A stretch of DNA of 64,000 nt, taken from Gaiellasilicea sp963791905 (GTDB lineage: Bacteria > Actinomycetota > Thermoleophilia > Gaiellales > Gaiellaceae). The stretch's first letter is position 1, and each line of letters starts with the position of its first letter. The position numbers and the translations under genes were made by a program. Of the stretch, positions 44,228 to 52,570 are shown one piece after another. The notes below the pieces were generated by a model. It was not told where the DNA came from. It did no database searches and saw only the letters and a program-made list of their open reading frames with translations. The stretch is from the NCBI GenBank assembly GCA_963791905.1, contig CAWBTX010000006.1, forward strand, positions 310,001 to 374,000, written 5' to 3'.

Positions 44228-45523
44228 TTACGACCTTGCGTTGAGGATCTCGGTGATCTTCCGGCTCGCGTCCGTCGCGAGCGCCTTCGTGTTGCCGGGG
44301 TTGCGGAGGATGCCGCTCAGGAGCGTCTGGAGCACGTTCGCGCTCTCGACGCTTGCCCACTGAGGCGTCGCCGGCACGAACCAGCTGGCCTTCGCGGCCT
44401 CGGCGAACGGCGCCAGGGTCGGCTTCTTGGCGTTGATCCGCGCGAGCGACGTCGTGTTCGGGATGACGCCGCCCTTGACGGCCATCGTGGTCATGTTCGC
44501 CGTGCTGGTGAAGGCCGCGATCCAGTCGGCAGCACGTGCCTTCTCCTTGCTCGTGACCGGGATGGCGAGGTTCGAGCCGCCCAGGAACGTCGGCATGTAC
44601 TGACCCTTGGTGTGGCTCGGCATCGGGTACGCGCCGATCTTCTTGGCGAGGGAGGGGTCGCCGAGCTTCGGATCCAGGGCGTACGGCCACTCCCAGCCGT
44701 TGCCGATGAACGAGCCGACCTTGCCCTTCGCGAACACGAGCGCCTGCTGCGGGTGCGCCTCGTCGCCGGTCTTGTTGGCCCGCGAGAGCTTCAGCGCCAT
44801 CTCACGCCACGCGACGAGGCCCTGCAGCGACCTTGGCGAGTCGAGGGTGCCGAGCCACTTGCCGTCCTTCGTCCTCGCGATCTGCCCGCCGAAGTCGTAG
44901 ACGAACGACATCGCGGCGTACCAGTAGCGGCCCGGGAAGTACACGGCCGAGTACGTCTTGTCCTTGCCGTACTTCGCGATCAGCTTGTTGCCCGCCGCCA
45001 TGAACTCGGCGAGCGACTTCGGCGTCGACGTGATCCCCGCGGCCTTGTACTGGTCCGTGCGGTAGATGACACCGCGGGCGCCGGCGTAGTAGGGGACGCC
45101 GTACGTCTTGCCGTTGTAGGTCGCCGACTTGGCGAGACCGGACAACCACGTGCCCGAGTTGGGGAAATCGGACTTGTTCAGCGGCGCCAGCGCGCCGGCC
45201 GCCATGTACTTCGGCGTGTCGGTGTTACCGAACTCGATCACGTCCGGCGCGTTACCGGCGCCGAGCGTGGCCTCGAACTTCGTCTTGTAGTCGCCCCAGG
45301 TCTGGTACTGGACGTTCACGTCCACACCCGGGTTCTTCTGCCGGAACGACGCGTTCGCGGCTGCGACGGCCTCCGGCCAGTTGCTCTGCGCATCTCCCAT
45401 CAGCCAGACGGTGATGCTGTCGGCCTGTCCGGCCTGCGGCGCCAGCTTCGCACCCGTCGCCGATGCCGCCGCGAGCGCGAGCAGAGCGACAACGCCGGCC
45501 GCGGCTGTGAGTCTCAATCTCAT
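44228..45523 (-). CDS. extracellular sugar-binding protein of the ABC importer
   Basis: The 431-residue protein has a signal peptide (LRLTAAAGVVALLALAAASA) and a family 1 binding-protein fold (QADSITVWLMGDAQSNWPEA, TLGAGNAPDVIEFGNTDTPK, KADWIAAF-like late part). No Cys occurs near the cleavage site, so it lacks the usual lipobox and may be released or held by its uncleaved helix. It delivers the sugar to the permeases encoded downstream. The ATG at 45523 has a full AGGAGG ribosome site (45529-45534). It is the first gene of the import operon, which is preceded by a NagR/DasR-type operator. Confidence 0.93.
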   Translation of the reverse strand: MRLRLTAAAGVVALLALAAASATGAKLAPQAGQADSITVWLMGDAQSNWPEAVAAANASFRQKNPGVDVNVQYQTWGDYKTKFEATLGAGNAPDVIEFGNTDTPKYMAAGALAPLNKSDFPNSGTWLSGLAKSATYNGKTYGVPYYAGARGVIYRTDQYKAAGITSTPKSLAEFMAAGNKLIAKYGKDKTYSAVYFPGRYWYAAMSFVYDFGGQIARTKDGKWLGTLDSPRSLQGLVAWREMALKLSRANKTGDEAHPQQALVFAKGKVGSFIGNGWEWPYALDPKLGDPSLAKKIGAYPMPSHTKGQYMPTFLGGSNLAIPVTSKEKARAADWIAAFTSTANMTTMAVKGGVIPNTTSLARINAKKPTLAPFAEAAKASWFVPATPQWASVESANVLQTLLSGILRNPGNTKALATDASRKITEILNARS

Positions 45524-45607
45524 TGCGACCTCCTAGAGGCGCCGGCGGGAGCGCGGAACTCATGGTCTCCGCCGTGGCCGAGGCGAAGAGAGAGGGCGCT
45601 GCCACCG

Positions 45608-45623
45608 ATTGGTATAGACCAAT
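45608..45623. promoter_or_regulatory. NagR/DasR-type (dre-like) operator upstream of the sugar import operon
   Basis: ATTGGT-ATAG-ACCAAT is a perfect 16-bp dyad, 85 bp upstream of the binding-protein start. It closely matches the known site type of NagR/YvoA and DasR repressors (TGGTCTAGACCA core) and recurs upstream of the GntR gene. Sugar phosphates such as GlcNAc-6-P or GlcN-6-P would relieve repression in that family. Confidence 0.85.
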
Positions 45624-45671
45624 TGGCCACGTGCGCAGGCTTGCACACCGGACCGATAAAGTCAAGATGTG

Positions 45672-45719
45672 GTGTTAAGTCGCATACAAACTCCGTTCGA
45701 GCCCATCTGAACTTAACAC
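45672..45719. promoter_or_regulatory. spaced inverted repeat in the gap before the import operon
   Basis: GTGTTAAGT (45672-45680) and ACTTAACAC (45711-45719) are perfect inverted copies 30 bp apart, between the SIS gene end and the import operon promoter. It may be a terminator-like stem for the SIS gene or a looped site for a second regulator. No further element was recognised in this 218-bp gap besides the dre-like operator and a TTGACT box (minus strand, 45660-45665). Confidence 0.4.
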
Positions 45720-45741
45720 GACTGGTACTGACCGCTGGCCG

Positions 45742-46836
45742 TTAGCGCGCGAGAGTGATCTTGCTCAGACCGCTTGGGCGGTCCGGGTCCAGGCCCTTGG
45801 CCTGGGCGAGCGCCCAGGCGAGCAACTGGCCCGGCGCGACCGAGAGAAGCGGAGAGAGCAGCGGGAACGGGGGCGCCGGGACCGGCACGTAGTGGGCCGC
45901 GGAAGCGATCTCGCCGGCGGCGGTGCCGCTTGCGATCAGGGCCGCACCTGCCTCGTGGGCCCGGGCGGCCGCCTCGCGCACGGCCGGGAGGCTCTCGTCG
46001 GCCGACGCGATCGTCCAGACCGGGAACAGTCCGTCCAGCGCGGCAACCGGCCCATGGACGAGATCGGTGGCGGTGAGCGGCTCTGCGGCGACGCGGCAGG
46101 TCTCGAGCAGCTTCAGTGAAATCTCCCGTGCGGTCGCGAACTCGGGCCCGCGTCCGATCACGAACATCCTCCCGACGAAGGCGAGCGAGACGGCGAGCTC
46201 GGAGACACGCCGCTCGACCACGGGCAGGAACTCGTCGAGCAGGTCCGCGGTACGGGCGATGCCGGCGGCAACGGCGTCCCCGCGGCCGGCTGCATGGCCG
46301 GCCAGGAGGGCCAGTGCAGCGACCTGAGTGGTGTAGGTCTTCGTCGCGGCAATGGCGTGCTCCGGCCCGGCGGCGAGCGGGAGCACCGCCTCGGCGGCCT
46401 GGGAGAGCGCGGACTCCTGGTCGTTCGTGATCCCGATCGTGAAGGCGCCGCGCTTCCGGGCACGCTCGACGTACTCGAGCACATCCGGCGTACGACCGGA
46501 CTGGGAGAGCGCGACGACGGACGAGCCGCGCTGCTCGATCTGGGCGCCGTAGTAGACGGACAGCGAGATCGAGTCCCGCAGCGCCGTCCAGCCGGCCAGG
46601 ATGCCGAAGGCGTAGATGCCGTACGAGGCGGCATTGTCGGAGGATCCGTGGCCGACGAGGCGGATCAGCGAGGCGTCGCGTCGCGTCGCCTCCGCCGCGA
46701 CAGCGGCGTACTCGTCGGTGTGCTCGAGAAGGCGCCGCAGCGCCGCAGGCTGCTCGCGGATCTCGGTCAGGAGAACCGCTCCCGGTTCGGTCGGCTGGGC
46801 GGCCGCGTGGGGCACTGCCGCAGCCGCCGCGGTCAC
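45742..46836 (-). CDS. SIS-domain sugar-phosphate isomerase/deaminase (NagB-II/AgaS-like)
   Basis: The 364-residue protein equals the isomerase half of GlmS without the glutaminase domain. It has two SIS domains with RLVGHGSSDNAASYGIYAFG, VVALSQSGRTPDVLEYVERA, MFVIGRGPEFATAREISLKL and TATDLVHGPVAALDGL, ending in the typical DPDRPSGLSKITLAR. Such proteins act as glucosamine-6-phosphate deaminases (NagB-II) or aldose-ketose isomerases. No classical NagB is present, so it probably converts the GlcN-6-P made by NagA to fructose-6-P. GTG 46836 overlaps the GntR stop as GTGA. Confidence 0.88.
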   Translation of the reverse strand: MTAAAAAVPHAAAQPTEPGAVLLTEIREQPAALRRLLEHTDEYAAVAAEATRRDASLIRLVGHGSSDNAASYGIYAFGILAGWTALRDSISLSVYYGAQIEQRGSSVVALSQSGRTPDVLEYVERARKRGAFTIGITNDQESALSQAAEAVLPLAAGPEHAIAATKTYTTQVAALALLAGHAAGRGDAVAAGIARTADLLDEFLPVVERRVSELAVSLAFVGRMFVIGRGPEFATAREISLKLLETCRVAAEPLTATDLVHGPVAALDGLFPVWTIASADESLPAVREAAARAHEAGAALIASGTAAGEIASAAHYVPVPAPPFPLLSPLLSVAPGQLLAWALAQAKGLDPDRPSGLSKITLAR

Positions 46837-47609
46837 AACGCCTGCTCGCGTGGCAGGAAGACCGGAGCCGCCGAGCGCTCGCGCCGGCTCAGCTCCGTGA
46901 CGAGCCGGTAGCGGTCGCCCCGGTAGATCGACCGCACGAACTCGACGATCGTGCCCTGCTCGGAGCGCGTCGTGCGCTCGAACTGGAACGCGGGTGAATG
47001 CAGGGGGACGCCGAGGATCTCTGACTCCTCCTCGTTCGTCACCGTCGGCTCGATCGTCTGGATGCCGCCGACGATCTCGATCCCGTAGCGGTCGGTGAGC
47101 AGATCGTAGAAGGAGGTGCGGTCGAAGTCCTCGCGCGTCAGGCCCGGGACGAGCCGCTCCGGGACGTGCAGGATCTCGATCGCCATCGACTCGTCGTCGG
47201 CGAGCCGCAACCGCTTCGCGACCACGATCCGCTCCGAGGGCGAGACGTGCAGGCACCTGCCGAGGTACGCGCCGGCGTGCTTGAGATCGAGCGAGAGCGT
47301 CTTGCTGGCGGGCCGCAGCCCACGCCGGCGCATCTCCTCGCTGAACGAGGTCATCGTCAGCTCCTGCGCGATCTTGGGCTCGCGCACGAACGTGCCGCTC
47401 CCACGACGCCGGATGAGGTAGCCCTCTCGGGCCAGCTCGTCGATCGCGGCACGGACGGTGAGGCGAGACACGCCCAGATCCGTGCTCAGCTGCCGCTCGG
47501 AGGGGATCGCACGCCCGACGCCGAGCTGCTCGATCAGGTCGAAGACCTGGTCGCGCGTCTGGCTCTGCTTCGTGATCCGCTGCGACGTCGTGGCCACTTC
47601 TGATTCCAT
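46833..47609 (-). CDS. GntR/HutC-family repressor, NagR/DasR-like
   Basis: The 258-residue regulator has an N-terminal winged helix (AIPSERQLSTDLGVSRLTVR, then YLIRRRGSGTFV) and a C-terminal UTRA ligand domain (KRLRLADDESMAIEILHVPE, IQTIEPTVTNEEESEILGVP). This is the layout of NagR and DasR, which sense amino-sugar phosphates. A perfect dre-like palindrome lies 20 bp upstream of its start and another before the import operon, so it probably represses itself, murQ-nagA-ATPase and the importer. It is co-transcribed with the SIS gene. Confidence 0.94.
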   Translation of the reverse strand: MESEVATTSQRITKQSQTRDQVFDLIEQLGVGRAIPSERQLSTDLGVSRLTVRAAIDELAREGYLIRRRGSGTFVREPKIAQELTMTSFSEEMRRRGLRPASKTLSLDLKHAGAYLGRCLHVSPSERIVVAKRLRLADDESMAIEILHVPERLVPGLTREDFDRTSFYDLLTDRYGIEIVGGIQTIEPTVTNEEESEILGVPLHSPAFQFERTTRSEQGTIVEFVRSIYRGDRYRLVTELSRRERSAAPVFLPREQAL

Positions 47610-47628
47610 CGTAAACGCAACAACCGAA

Positions 47629-47644
47629 ATTGGTCAATACCAAT
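47629..47644. promoter_or_regulatory. NagR/DasR-type operator between gntR and murQ
   Basis: ATTGGT-CAAT-ACCAAT is a perfect dyad with the same half-sites as the operator at 45608. It lies 20 bp from the GntR start and 3 bp before the -35 box of the murQ promoter. A bound repressor would block transcription in both directions. Confidence 0.88.
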
Positions 47645-47646
47645 CA

Positions 47647-47675
47647 TTGAATTGCTGGTGCGGCGGTACTACACT
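47647..47675 (+). promoter_or_regulatory. sigma-70-type promoter for murQ
   Basis: TTGAAT (-35, 47647-47652) and TACACT (-10, 47670-47675) are separated by exactly 17 bp. Transcription would begin near 47682, about five bases before the ATG at 47687. The message is therefore leaderless or uses the ATG at 47702 behind GAGG. Confidence 0.7.
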
Positions 47676-47686
47676 CCGCGTTCACA

Positions 47687-48595
47687 ATGAGGCCTGAACC
47701 GATGACGACCGAGCCGATCACGGAGCGCCGCAACACCAGCCACGCCGACATCGATCTGCTCTCGACACGTGAGCTCGTCGAGCTCATCAACGAGGAGGAC
47801 GCACAGGTCGCGCCTGCCGTCGGCGCCGCCGGGACTCAGCTCGCGGCCGCGATCGACGCGATCGTCGAGAGGCTGCAGCGCGGCGGCCGCCTGATCTACG
47901 TCGGCGCCGGCACCTCGGGCCGACTCGCGATCCTGGATGCCGCGGAGTGCGGGCCGACGTTCGGCCTCCCCGACGGACAGATCGTCGCGATCATCGCCGG
48001 CGGCGCCGCAGCCAAGGCGGCCGCGCAGGAGGCCGCCGAGGACGACGGGGCGGCAGGCGCGGCGGACGTCGCGCAGGCCGGCGTCGGGCCCGACGACGCG
48101 GTCGTCGCCCTCTCGGCGAGCGGCCGCACGCCGTACGTGCTCGGAGCCGTCGCCGCAGCCGCGCAGACGGGCGCGCTGATCGTCGCGATCACCTGCGTCG
48201 AGGACACCGAGCTCGGACGCGCGGCCGACCACTCTGTCGTCGCGGTCGTCGGCCCCGAGGTGATTGCCGGCTCGACGCGCATGAAGGCCGGCACGGCGCA
48301 GAAGCTCGTGCTGAACACGATCTCGACCGTCTCGATGGTCCGGCTCGGGCGGACGTATGGCAACCTCATGGTCGACGTCGTCGCGAGCAATGCCAAGCTC
48401 CGCGCCCGTGCGCGCCGTGCCGTTGCTCTCGCGACGGACGTCTCCGACGCGGAGATCGACACGGCCCTCGCCGCGGCCGGCGGAGACACGAAGGTCGCGA
48501 TCGTCTCGCTCCTGACCGGTCTCGACGCGCAGGGCGCACGTGAGCGGCTCGACGCCGCCGACGGCGCCATCCGCGCGGCGGTGGAAGCCCAGTGA
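47687..48595 (+). CDS. murQ: N-acetylmuramic acid 6-phosphate etherase
   Basis: The 302-residue enzyme removes the lactyl ether of MurNAc-6-P to give GlcNAc-6-P and D-lactate in cell-wall recycling. Marks are TERRNTSHADIDLLSTRELV, LIYVGAGTSGRLAILDAAEC with the SIS sugar-phosphate site, GPEVIAGSTRMKAGTAQKLV and TYGNLMVDVVASNAKL. The size is standard. The start may be ATG 47687 (nearly leaderless) or ATG 47702 (GAGG site, and closer to the family N-terminus). It is followed 10 bp on by nagA and then an ABC ATPase. It is controlled by the dre-like operator just upstream of its promoter. Confidence 0.96.
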   Translation: MRPEPMTTEPITERRNTSHADIDLLSTRELVELINEEDAQVAPAVGAAGTQLAAAIDAIVERLQRGGRLIYVGAGTSGRLAILDAAECGPTFGLPDGQIVAIIAGGAAAKAAAQEAAEDDGAAGAADVAQAGVGPDDAVVALSASGRTPYVLGAVAAAAQTGALIVAITCVEDTELGRAADHSVVAVVGPEVIAGSTRMKAGTAQKLVLNTISTVSMVRLGRTYGNLMVDVVASNAKLRARARRAVALATDVSDAEIDTALAAAGGDTKVAIVSLLTGLDAQGARERLDAADGAIRAAVEAQ

Positions 48596-48605
48596 GGCGA
48601 GGCCT

Positions 48606-49697
48606 GTGAAGCTTGGCGTCGCCGCGGCCGTGGTCGACGGCCTGCTCCTGCGCGGGGACGTCGAGATCATCGACGGCGTGGTCACGGCCGTCGGGCTGAA
48701 CGGCTCGCCGGGGAGCGGCATCGCGATCCCTGGGCTCGTCGACCTGCAGGTGAACGGCATCGCCGGCGTCGACTTCGCCACCGCCGACGACGCCGCGTAC
48801 CGCCGGGCCGGCGAGGCGCTGCTCGAGTGCGGCGTGACCGCCTTCCAGCCGACGTTCATCACTGCTCCCGAGGCCGAGCTCGTCGCCTCCCTGGCCGAGG
48901 TTCCGCGCGAGCCGATCGGCCCACGCGTCATCGGCGCGCATCTCGAAGGCCCGTTCCTCTCACCGGTCCGCCTCGGCGCGCACCCGACGGCGTCCCGCCG
49001 CGACCCGGACCCGGAGTTGCTCGCGCGTCTCCTCGACGCGGGGCCCGTCTCCGCGATGACGCTCGCCCCTGAGCTCGACGGCGCGCTCGAGCTGATCGAC
49101 GTCCTGACTCGCCGGGGGGTCGTCGTCTCCTGCGGCCACTCCGACGCGACCGCCGAAGAGGCGACTCGAGCGTTCGACCGCGGCGCCGCTACCGTCACCC
49201 ATCTCTTCAACGCGATGCGGCCGCTGCAGCATCGCGACCCGGGCATCGCCGGAGCCGCCCTGGCGCGCGACGACGTCGTCGTTCAGATCATCCTCGACGG
49301 CAATCACCTCGCCGACGAGACAGCACAAGTCGTCTGGCGCGCTGCGGCCGGGCGTGTCGCGCTTGTCTCGGATTCGATCTCGGCCGCGCGAATGGGCGAC
49401 GGCGCCTACCGGCTCGGGAACGTCGAGGTCGAGGTCCGCGACGGCGTCGCGAGGCGGGAGGACGGCGTGCTCGCCGGCAGCGCGTTGACGCTGATCGAGG
49501 CCGTGCGGGCGCTGCACGCGCTCGACGTCCCGCTCGCGGACGCCGTCGAGGCAGCGACCTCCGTCCCGGCGCGGGTCGTGCGGAGGCCGTCGCTCGGCAC
49601 GCTGCGGCCGGGTGCGGACGCTGACGTGGTCGTCCTCGACGACGAACTGGAGATCCGAACGGTCCTCGTGGGTGGACAGGACCTGGTGGCGGCGTAG
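48606..49697 (+). CDS. nagA: N-acetylglucosamine-6-phosphate deacetylase
   Basis: The 363-residue amidohydrolase makes GlcN-6-P and acetate from GlcNAc-6-P, the product of MurQ. Metal and substrate residues are visible in IPGLVDLQVNGIAGVDF, AHLEGPFLSP, SCGHSDAT, VTHLFNAMRPL and LVSDSISAA (catalytic Asp). GTG 48606 with GAGGCGAGG upstream gives the normal N-terminus. It lies 10 bp after murQ and 9 bp before the ABC ATPase gene, clearly one operon. Confidence 0.95.
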   Translation: MKLGVAAAVVDGLLLRGDVEIIDGVVTAVGLNGSPGSGIAIPGLVDLQVNGIAGVDFATADDAAYRRAGEALLECGVTAFQPTFITAPEAELVASLAEVPREPIGPRVIGAHLEGPFLSPVRLGAHPTASRRDPDPELLARLLDAGPVSAMTLAPELDGALELIDVLTRRGVVVSCGHSDATAEEATRAFDRGAATVTHLFNAMRPLQHRDPGIAGAALARDDVVVQIILDGNHLADETAQVVWRAAAGRVALVSDSISAARMGDGAYRLGNVEVEVRDGVARREDGVLAGSALTLIEAVRALHALDVPLADAVEAATSVPARVVRRPSLGTLRPGADADVVVLDDELEIRTVLVGGQDLVAA

Positions 49698-49706
49698 GGA
49701 GGCGGC

Positions 49707-50882
49707 ATGGCCGAGATCCTGATCGAGCGCGTGACGAAGGAGTTCTCGGGCGGCGTGATCGCGGTCGACGACGTGACGCTGCATGTCGAGGACGGCGAGT
49801 TCATGGTGCTCGTCGGCCCGTCCGGCTGCGGCAAGTCGACGCTGCTGCGGCTGATCGCCGGGCTCGAGGAGGTCACTGCCGGCGACCTCTTCATCGGCGG
49901 GCGCGACGTCACGGAGCTCCCGCCACGCGACCGCGACATCGCGATGGTGTTCCAGAACTACGCGCTCTACCCGCACATGACCGTGCGCCAGAACCTCGGC
50001 TACGGCCTGAAGGTGCGCAAGTCGCCCAAGCAGGACATCCGGCACCGAGTCGAGAAGGTTGCGCGCCTGCTGCGCCTGGAGGAGCTGCTCGAGCGCCGGC
50101 CGGCGGCGCTCTCCGGCGGACAGCGCCAGCGCGTCGCCATGGGCCGCGCGATCGTGCGCGAGCCGATGGCGTTCCTGATGGACGAGCCCCTCTCGAACCT
50201 CGACGCGAAGCTGCGCGTCAGCATGCGCGCCGAGCTGTCGAGCCTCCACGCACGTCTGGGCGCGACCACCGTCTACGTCACGCATGACCAGGTCGAGGCG
50301 ATGACGCTCGGCCAGCGCGTCGCGGTCATGCGCGACGGCCGGATCCTGCAGGTGGACACGCCGCAGACGCTCTACCGAGATCCCGTCAACCTCTACGTCG
50401 CGGCCTTCATCGGCTCGCCGGCGATGAACCTCGTGGAGGCGAACCTCGACCGCGAGGCCGTCGAGTTCGCCGGTCTGCGCATCGCCCTGGCGCCCGAGCA
50501 TCGGCCCGACCGCTCGGGCCGCGTCGTCCTGGGCGTCCGGCCCGAGAGCTTCGAGAACGCGGCCTTCGCCGATCCGGCGCTGCCGCAGCTCGACGCCGAG
50601 GTCGCCGTCGTCGAGGATCTCGGCGCCGAGGTGCACGTGATCTTCCCGCTCGATGCCCCGCCCGTGGAGACCGAGGACGTGCGCCCGCCGGACGCCGACG
50701 AAGAGCTCATCGCCGGCACCGGAACGGTGTTCACCGCCCGCGTCGACGCGCGCACAACCGCCAGCCCGGGCGACACGCTGCGACTGGCCGTCAACCCGGC
50801 CGGCTTCTACTACTTCGACGCCGACACCGGCGCGAGCCTGCGTCGCGGCGTCGTTGCCGCAGACGAGCTGAGCCTGCGCTAG
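49707..50882 (+). CDS. sugar ABC importer ATPase (MsiK/UgpC/MalK type)
   Basis: The 391-residue ATPase has Walker A GPSGCGKSTLLRLIAG, signature LSGGQRQRVAMGRAIVREP, Walker B FLMDEPLSNLDAKL, the H-loop YVTHDQVEA and a C-terminal TOBE region (VVLGVRPESFENAAFADPAL). MsiK-type ATPases power CUT1 sugar importers encoded elsewhere. Here it is in the murQ-nagA operon, while the permeases are 5.5 kb away under the same operator type, so it is the probable energy unit of that importer. A GC-rich inverted repeat follows the stop. Confidence 0.95.
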   Translation: MAEILIERVTKEFSGGVIAVDDVTLHVEDGEFMVLVGPSGCGKSTLLRLIAGLEEVTAGDLFIGGRDVTELPPRDRDIAMVFQNYALYPHMTVRQNLGYGLKVRKSPKQDIRHRVEKVARLLRLEELLERRPAALSGGQRQRVAMGRAIVREPMAFLMDEPLSNLDAKLRVSMRAELSSLHARLGATTVYVTHDQVEAMTLGQRVAVMRDGRILQVDTPQTLYRDPVNLYVAAFIGSPAMNLVEANLDREAVEFAGLRIALAPEHRPDRSGRVVLGVRPESFENAAFADPALPQLDAEVAVVEDLGAEVHVIFPLDAPPVETEDVRPPDADEELIAGTGTVFTARVDARTTASPGDTLRLAVNPAGFYYFDADTGASLRRGVVAADELSLR

Positions 50883-50918
50883 CCGCGGGCGTTCCCCGGC
50901 GGCGGGAAGATCCGCGGC
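50882..50918 (+). terminator. inverted repeat after the ABC ATPase gene
   Basis: GCCGCGG (50882-50888) and CCGCGGC (50912-50918) pair perfectly around a 23-nt GC-rich loop, right at the stop codon. No T-run follows. It may end the murQ-nagA-ATPase transcript. The rest of the gap to 50986 holds only the GGGGGAA ribosome site of the next gene. Confidence 0.35.
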
Positions 50919-50986
50919 CGCTCACGCGTCCAATCCGAGTACGAAGTCTTGGCGTCGCGGGTGCGGCGCCGTCGACAGGGGGAACA

Positions 50987-52570
50987 ATGCGAAACGCGAT
51001 CGCCATCGCGGCGGCCCTTGCCGCCTCCTTGGTCGCATCGGTCGCGGTGGGCGCACGCGGTGCACCATCGACGCCCGCGATTCCGACCAATCCCGGAGAT
51101 CCGCCGGATTCACCCTGCCTCGCAGGCGTGAAGGTGACGAGCTTCTCCGCGTCCCCGTCGTCGGTCGACCTCGGCGAGGGCTCGACGCTGAGATGGAACG
51201 TCCAGATCCCACGTGACTGCGCGCAGCTGACGCTGCAGCTCAACAGCCAGCCGGTACGGAAGCAGGGGTCGTTGGCTGTGACGCCGATCGCCGACACCAC
51301 CTACGCGCTGTCCGCGAAGCTGCGCGGACGTCCGCTGGGCACGCTCCGCAGCGTCGCCGTCAGGGTTGTCCTGCCGGCGGAGGTGACGATCGACGGCAAC
51401 CACCTCGCCCGGCTGCTGCGCCAGGCACTGCGCACGCCCAGCACGACGATCCGCGTCCAGAGCGGCGTGCAGCTCGATCTGAGCCTCGGCACCTACGCGA
51501 GCATGCCCGTCGCGGAGGGCGTGACGCTGCTCGGAACGCGGACTCCCCGTGAGCCCGGGCCGCGGCTCTACACCAGGAGCCGCCACACGCGACTGCTCGT
51601 CATTCGCGAGAACGACGTACGGATCAGCGGGCTCCGCATCGAAGGACCCGACCTGGACGTCGCCGGCGACCCGAGGGCGACCGGGATCTACATCAGCCCG
51701 GACCGCGGCGTCAGGCTCGATCACGTCGAGATCGACAACAACGAGCTGTACGGCTGGAACGGGGCGGCGATCGGCGTGAACGACGACGCGGGCCGGATCA
51801 GCTACGCGCGCAACCCCGGCGCGGTCCGCATCCACGACAACTACATCCACCACAACCAGCACCCGACCAGCGCCGGCTACGGCGTCGTGATCGGCAACGG
51901 CGCCTACGCCCTGATCGAGCAGAACGTCTTCGACTACAACCGCCATGCGATCGCGGGCGACGGCAGCGACTGGTCGGGCTACCGGGCGTACCGAAACCTC
52001 GTGCTCCAGCACGGAGGCCGGCACAAGGCCGGCGGGGTCCTCTGGCGGCACACGCACCAGTTCGACATGCACGGGCAGGACAACTGCGGGCCCGGCGACA
52101 TCTTCTCCGACAGCCTCTACAACTGCGGGACGGCCGGACACGACCTCGAGATCATCCGCAACTCCTTCCTGTACACGGCAGGGCCGGCGGTGAAGGTGCG
52201 AGGGACGCCGCAGCGCGAACCCTGGGGCGCGCTCGTGACCTCCAACGTGTTCGCGCACGACGACCTCGACGACGCCGTCAAGCAGAACGAGCGCGGCGTC
52301 TACAAGTCCGACAACCGCGTCGACATCGACGGCTCCGATCGGTACGGCGCCTGCGACTTCGACGCCGACGGGACGAACGACCGCTTCATGGCGACGGGGC
52401 AGACCTGGTGGTACGCCAGCCGCGGCACCGGGCCGTGGACCTACCTGAACACCTCGGAGAGACTCCTGTCCGAGCTGAGGCTGGCCGACGTCAACGGCGA
52501 CGGCCGCTGCGACGTCGTCGCCGGCAGCCTCGTCTCCAGCGGCGGCACCGAGCCTTGGAGCTCGACGTGA
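50987..52570 (+). CDS. secreted right-handed beta-helix protein with C-terminal FG-GAP-like end
   Basis: The 527-residue protein has a signal peptide (MRNAIAIAAALAASLVASVA), a small Ig-like domain (VTSFSASPSSVDLGEGSTLR), then repeated beta-helix coils of the pectate-lyase-like kind (VRISGLRIEGPDL, VRLDHVEIDNNELYG, VRIHDNYIHHNQHP, ALIEQNVFDYNRHAIAG, LEIIRNSFLYTAGPAVKV). The C-terminus resembles an FG-GAP/VCBS repeat (LRLADVNGDGRCDVVAGS). It may bind or cleave an extracellular polysaccharide; no catalytic residue can be assigned. ATG 50987 follows GGGGGAA. Its stop overlaps the next gene's GTG, so the two secreted proteins are co-translated. Confidence 0.85.
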   Translation: MRNAIAIAAALAASLVASVAVGARGAPSTPAIPTNPGDPPDSPCLAGVKVTSFSASPSSVDLGEGSTLRWNVQIPRDCAQLTLQLNSQPVRKQGSLAVTPIADTTYALSAKLRGRPLGTLRSVAVRVVLPAEVTIDGNHLARLLRQALRTPSTTIRVQSGVQLDLSLGTYASMPVAEGVTLLGTRTPREPGPRLYTRSRHTRLLVIRENDVRISGLRIEGPDLDVAGDPRATGIYISPDRGVRLDHVEIDNNELYGWNGAAIGVNDDAGRISYARNPGAVRIHDNYIHHNQHPTSAGYGVVIGNGAYALIEQNVFDYNRHAIAGDGSDWSGYRAYRNLVLQHGGRHKAGGVLWRHTHQFDMHGQDNCGPGDIFSDSLYNCGTAGHDLEIIRNSFLYTAGPAVKVRGTPQREPWGALVTSNVFAHDDLDDAVKQNERGVYKSDNRVDIDGSDRYGACDFDADGTNDRFMATGQTWWYASRGTGPWTYLNTSERLLSELRLADVNGDGRCDVVAGSLVSSGGTEPWSST

